From NCBI GenBank assembly GCA_039908285.1, contig JAMOBE010000016.1, forward strand, positions 1 through 57,933: a stretch of DNA of 57,933 nt, given 5' to 3'. Source of the DNA: JAMOBE01 sp039908285 (GTDB lineage: Bacteria > Pseudomonadota > Alphaproteobacteria > Rhodospirillales > Rhodospirillaceae). This document shows, in pieces, positions 55,182-57,933 of this stretch; the first letter of the stretch is position 1; each line of letters starts with the position of its first letter. A program made the position numbers and the translations under genes. Under the pieces are notes generated by a model. It ran no database searches. It saw only the letters and a program-made list of their open reading frames with translations, and had not been told where the DNA came from.

Positions 55182-55218
55182 TTGTCCGGACTCTCTCGAA
55201 AGAAAGTAAGAGTAAAAG

Positions 55219-55302
55219 CGCGAGGGCCTGGAGGCCCTCCCGCTCCCCGTTTCCTCCAGGAGGAAAAGTCCTGGGGAGCACGATGGGCCCCTCGGCCCCT
55301 CG
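55219..55302 (+). repeat. Palindromic interspersed repeat, copy 3
   Basis: Direct relative of copy 1: GAGGGCCTGGAGGCCCTCCC GCTCCCC, then TTTCCTCCAGGAGGAAAAG, then GGGGAGCACGATGGGCCCC and TCGGCCCCTCG. Paired changes (TCACCAGGATGA to TCCTCCAGGAGGA) keep the stem, a sign that pairing matters. Confidence 0.75.
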
Positions 55303-55431
55303 TTCTATAATTAAAACTTATGTCATGTTGTTCGGATATATTAATAATACGGCAAAAGAAATCGCGCGTTCAACTGGATGATAAGGAACGCATTTCCGAG
55401 TGTCGGCGCCCTGGGGTGCCATGTTTCGTCC

Positions 55432-55460
55432 TTGACAGGCCGACGACCGCACCCTATCGT
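55432..55460 (+). promoter_or_regulatory. Promoter of the atp operon
   Basis: TTGACA (55432-55437) and TATCGT (55455-55460) are separated by exactly 17 bases. A start near 55467 would give a leader of about 80 bases before atpI. Confidence 0.6.
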
Positions 55461-55545
55461 CCGCGAACCGTTTCCTGCAGTCGCACGCCACGGTCCCTGG
55501 GGGGGGAACGCGGCGTCCAGGCGGTGCACGAGGGTGCTGGTGCAC

Positions 55546-55914
55546 ATGGACAGCGATGATGACCCCCAGAGGCTGAAGGACCTTGCCGCCCGGCTGGATA
55601 TCGCCAGGGGCGATGTGGACGGTGGCGGGGAAGGAGCGCGTGGTGGAGGGCCGGTCAGGCCTTCCGGGCTTGGGATCGCCTGGCGGGTCAGCGTCGAGCT
55701 GGTGTCGGCGGTTCTGGTTGGGACCTGGTTGGGCTGGCTTCTGGATGGCTGGCTTGGTACCCGGCCCTGGCTGATGGTGGTGTTTCTGCTGTTCGGTGGG
55801 GCAGCGGGAGTGATGAACGTCTATCGCGTCGTGAAGGGCTACGATGACTCCGTCGGGCTCGGTCAGGCGGCGCGGCGGGCGGGAGCGCGGGGGTCTTCGA
55901 CCCCGAAGACGTGA
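55546..55914 (+). CDS. atpI: ATP synthase accessory protein AtpI
   Basis: Small membrane protein (122 residues) that helps assemble or supply Mg2+ to the F1Fo ATP synthase. Two membrane helices are clear (about 45-65 and 70-92), with the GTWLGWLLDGWLGTRPWLMV and FGGAAGVMNVYR pattern of AtpI/ATP synthase protein I. The N-terminus is charged. ATG 55546 is chosen; GTG codons just upstream are possible. It is followed by atpB. Confidence 0.9.
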   Translation: MDSDDDPQRLKDLAARLDIARGDVDGGGEGARGGGPVRPSGLGIAWRVSVELVSAVLVGTWLGWLLDGWLGTRPWLMVVFLLFGGAAGVMNVYRVVKGYDDSVGLGQAARRAGARGSSTPKT

Positions 55915-55931
55915 GGGAAGCGGGGGAGACG

Positions 55932-56657
55932 GTGGCTAGTCCGGTCCATCAGTTCGAAATCAAGCCGTTGATTCCCGTCACCATCGGCGGCGTCGACGTC
56001 TCGTTTACCAATTCGGCGCTGTTCATGGTGCTGGCGGTGGTGGCGAGCTACCTGTTCCTCACCCTCGGGATGCGGCAGCGGGAGCAGGTGCCGGGGCGCT
56101 GGCAGTCGCTGGCCGAGATCACCTATGAGTTCATCGCCGGCATGATTCGCGACAACGTGGGCAAGGAAGGCTTCCGCTACTTCCCGTTCATCTTCTCGCT
56201 GTTCATGTTCGTGACCATGGGCAATCTGCTCGGCATGCTGCCCTACAGCTTCACCTATACCAGCCATCTGGCGGTCACCGGCGCGCTGGCGCTGACCGTG
56301 TTCATCGGGGTGACCATCATCGGCTTCGCCCGGCACGGCCTGCACTTCCTGCGCATGTTCTTTCCCCACGGGGCACCGATCCTGACGGCGCCGATCCTGA
56401 TCCCGATCGAGCTGATTTCGTACCTGTCGCGGCCGTTCAGCCTGTCGGTGCGTCTGTTCGCCAACATGACGGTCGGGCACATCATGCTGAAGGTGCTGGC
56501 CGGCTTCGTCGTGTCGCTCGGCGTTCTGTTTGGAATCGTGCCGCTGGCAGCCACCATCGGCATCACCATCCTGGAGTTCGGCATCGCCTTTCTGCAGGCC
56601 TACGTGTTCACGATCCTGTCGTGCATCTACCTCAACGATGCCATCAACATGCACTGA
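55932..56657 (+). CDS. atpB: ATP synthase F0 subunit a
   Basis: Proton-channel subunit of F1Fo ATP synthase, 241 residues with five or six membrane helices. The start MASPVHQFEIKPLIP and the key Arg helix in LSVRLFANMTVGHIML are typical of alphaproteobacteria. The start is GTG 55932 with GGGGGAG upstream; a longer frame from GTG 55911 would overlap atpI (GTGA) but adds an atypical end. Next is atpE after 73 bases. Confidence 0.95.
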   Translation: MASPVHQFEIKPLIPVTIGGVDVSFTNSALFMVLAVVASYLFLTLGMRQREQVPGRWQSLAEITYEFIAGMIRDNVGKEGFRYFPFIFSLFMFVTMGNLLGMLPYSFTYTSHLAVTGALALTVFIGVTIIGFARHGLHFLRMFFPHGAPILTAPILIPIELISYLSRPFSLSVRLFANMTVGHIMLKVLAGFVVSLGVLFGIVPLAATIGITILEFGIAFLQAYVFTILSCIYLNDAINMH

Positions 56658-56730
56658 TTGGGCAACATGCACTGGCAGGTGCCGGACGACGTTCAACGGT
56701 TTGACGACTATTGTTTTGAGGAAGGGTCAC

Positions 56731-56958
56731 ATGGACGCTGAAGCAGCGAAGATGATCGGTGCGGGTCTGGCCGCCATCGGCATGATCGGCTCGGGTATCG
56801 GGGTGGGCAACATCTGGGCCAACCTGATTTCGACCGTCGGCCGCAATCCGGCCGCAAAGGCCAATGTTGAGTTGTACGGCTGGATCGGCTTCGCGGTGAC
56901 CGAGGCCATCGCGCTGTTCGCCCTTGTGGTGGCGCTGATCCTCCTGTTCGCGGCCTGA
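56731..56958 (+). CDS. atpE: ATP synthase F0 subunit c
   Basis: Ring subunit of the proton turbine, 75 residues and two membrane helices. The GSGIGVGN glycine motif is in the first helix, the polar loop is GRNP, and Glu58 (AVTEAIALF) is the proton-carrying residue. No sodium-type set is evident, so it is probably proton-driven. GAGGAAGGG precedes the ATG. Length is normal. Confidence 0.97.
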   Translation: MDAEAAKMIGAGLAAIGMIGSGIGVGNIWANLISTVGRNPAAKANVELYGWIGFAVTEAIALFALVVALILLFAA

Positions 56959-57018
56959 GCCCTGGGGACCCACCCGCTCCTCCGTGCGAGGGGTGGGTGG
57001 GAGAGGGTCCCGCCCCAC

Positions 57019-57068
57019 TTCGGGAGCTTCGCTCGTTCGGGAGCATCGGCTCGTTCGGGAGCGTCGAC
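57019..57068. repeat. Short tandem repeat before the b' gene
   Basis: Three imperfect units of TTCGGGAGCxTCGxCTCG, each about 17-18 bases, fill the gap between atpE and the b' gene. The last unit supplies the GGGAG that may act as ribosome site for b'. Confidence 0.75.
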
Positions 57069-57072
57069 ACGC

Positions 57073-57564
57073 ATGCCACAGTTCGATCCCACGTTCTTTC
57101 CGTCCCAGCTTTTCTGGCTGGCGGTATGTTTCGGGGCCCTGTACCTGCTGATGTCGCGGGTGGCCCTGCCCCGCATCGCCGAGGTGGTGGTGGAACGCCA
57201 GCGCCGGGTTGATGACGACCTGGAGCGGGCGGCAAACCTGAAGGCTCAGACCGAGGCCGCCATCCACGCCTATGAAAAGGCGCTGGGCGACGCCCGGTCC
57301 CAGGCCCACGACGTCCTGAAGGCCAGCCAGGACGAAATCGCCAAACTGACGGCAAGCCGCAGCCGCGAGGTGACGGAGCGGCTCGCCGCCGAAATCAAGG
57401 CCGGGGAGGAGCGCATCGCCAACGCCAGGCAGCTTGCGGTCAGCCATGTGCGCGAAATTGCCACCGAGGTTGCGCAGGTGGCGGTGGTGCGACTGCTTGG
57501 GACTCCGGTCGACCCGGCCAGATCCAGCGCCGCCGTCGATGCCGTGATCAGGGAGCGTGGCTGA
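57073..57564 (+). CDS. ATP synthase F0 subunit b' (AtpF2/AtpX/AtpG type)
   Basis: Peripheral stalk subunit that forms a heterodimer with b in alphaproteobacteria and plastids. 163 residues: one membrane helix near the start (FFPSQLFWLAVCFGALYLLM) followed by a long charged coiled coil to the C-terminus. This FPSQLFWL pattern is typical of b'. ATG 57073; the stop overlaps the next start (TGATG), so b' and b are coupled. Confidence 0.94.
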   Translation: MPQFDPTFFPSQLFWLAVCFGALYLLMSRVALPRIAEVVVERQRRVDDDLERAANLKAQTEAAIHAYEKALGDARSQAHDVLKASQDEIAKLTASRSREVTERLAAEIKAGEERIANARQLAVSHVREIATEVAQVAVVRLLGTPVDPARSSAAVDAVIRERG

Positions 57565-57933
57565 TGTTCTCCGCCGAAGCCGCCGAGCAGACCCGGCAAC
57601 CGTCGCAGCAGAAACCACCCGCCCCGCCGCCGAAGCCGGCCGCGGCACCTCCTCAGCACAAGGCGACGGTGCAGCAGCCGGACGGCCATCACGCCGCCGC
57701 CGCCGGACCGTTCTACGCCCAGCCCGAGTTCTGGGTGGCCGTCGCGTTCCTGATCGTGGTCGGGTTCTCGTTCAGGAAGGTGACGCGGGCCATCGCCGCC
57801 GCCCTGGACATGCGGGCGGAGAAGATCAAGGCCAAACTGGACGAGGCCCGCAGCCTCCGCGAGGAGGCGCAGGCCCTGCTGGCCGAATACCAGCGCAAGC
57901 AACGCGACGCCATGAACGAGGCCGAGGACATCC
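57564..57933 (+). CDS. atpF: ATP synthase F0 subunit b, 3' end outside the window
   Basis: The first 123 residues are present; the gene is cut by the window end. It has a Pro/Ala/Gln-rich N-terminal extension of about 50 residues (QQKPPAPPPKPAAAPPQ) before the usual membrane helix EFWVAVAFLIVVGF and the start of the coiled-coil stalk. Most b subunits begin just before that helix, so the extension is unusual; an internal start would have to be non-ATG. It pairs with b' in the stalk. Confidence 0.92.
   Translation, partial: MFSAEAAEQTRQPSQQKPPAPPPKPAAAPPQHKATVQQPDGHHAAAAGPFYAQPEFWVAVAFLIVVGFSFRKVTRAIAAALDMRAEKIKAKLDEARSLREEAQALLAEYQRKQRDAMNEAEDI

Larger units (their letters stand above)
55182..55545. 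other. Gene-free region with a palindromic repeat and the atp promoter
   Basis: About 360 bases between smc and atpI. They hold copy 3 of the palindromic family (55219-55302), an AT-rich stretch at 55303-55360, and a promoter (55432-55460) about 85 bases before atpI. No gene is supported. Confidence 0.6.

Overview
The window is GC-rich DNA from an alphaproteobacterium, most likely a Rhodospirillales/Rhodospirillaceae-type organism. That placement is an inference. It rests on the aerobic cobaltochelatase genes cobS and cobT, PhaR with a phasin, a split ATP synthase b/b' pair, a COG1196-type SMC next to the atp operon, argJ followed by mutT, and PrmA, all at high GC. No rRNA, tRNA, CRISPR array or intact insertion sequence was seen. 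Genes cover most of both strands, and the longest gene-free gaps (300-560 bp) are largely filled by interspersed palindromic repeats.

Layout. (1) 1-5913: an extreme nonapeptide-repeat protein, a small basic protein with a strong terminator, a CHASE2 adenylate cyclase with a coupled exported partner, and an AT-rich orphan gene with a PD-(D/E)XK nuclease signature between two repeat families. (2) 5914-10690, minus strand: an Hpt/pseudo-receiver protein, a secreted cyclophilin, coaD and gyrA; gyrA carries seven 15-bp tandem units. (3) 11243-16137: a PEP-CTERM-like exported protein, a CBS protein, nudC, mutT, argJ and a periplasmic parvulin. (4) 16638-23925: a periplasmic caspase-like protein with a WD40-like N-terminus, a J-domain protein, cobS-cobT, thiE and a YciI protein. 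(5) 24043-27780: a TPR/O-GlcNAc-transferase-like protein, a methyltransferase, phaR and a small protein.

(6) 28010-35149, minus strand: six overlapping genes for a compact hydrogenase-4-like membrane complex (HyfB, C, E, F, G, I types). The large subunit lacks the nickel-binding cysteines, so it resembles the energy-converting hydrogenase-related (Ehr) group rather than a true hydrogenase. (7) 35236-39691: prmA, a phasin with a probable PhaR operator on its promoter, a TetR regulator, a small exported protein and an NhaD-type antiporter. (8) 39891-43076: KdpE/KdpD-like two-component genes translationally coupled to an orphan secF. (9) 43274-45594, plus strand: a thioredoxin-TPR protein, a LON-domain protein, a Trm112-like protein and a DUF971 protein.

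(10) 45998-51661: a sulfur module with flavocytochrome c sulfide dehydrogenase (fccA, fccB), a tetraheme NapC/NirT-type cytochrome, a DsrE2-like protein, TusA, a thioredoxin-like protein and a DsbA-like protein. Two matched elements built from inverted CACGGAT decamer arrays lie inside it. (11) 51702-57933: smc, then atpI-atpB-atpE-atpF'-atpF behind a good sigma70-type promoter; atpF is cut by the window end.

How the genes may work together: fccAB and the tetraheme cytochrome could pass sulfide electrons into the respiratory chain, TusA and DsrE2 could carry sulfane sulfur, and the Hyf-like complex and ATP synthase handle ion-motive force. PhaR and the phasin form a granule-responsive regulatory pair. 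The strongest leads for new biology are the nonapeptide-repeat protein, the cysteine-less Hyf/Ehr complex, the orphan nuclease island, the CACGGAT elements and the three-copy palindrome family.
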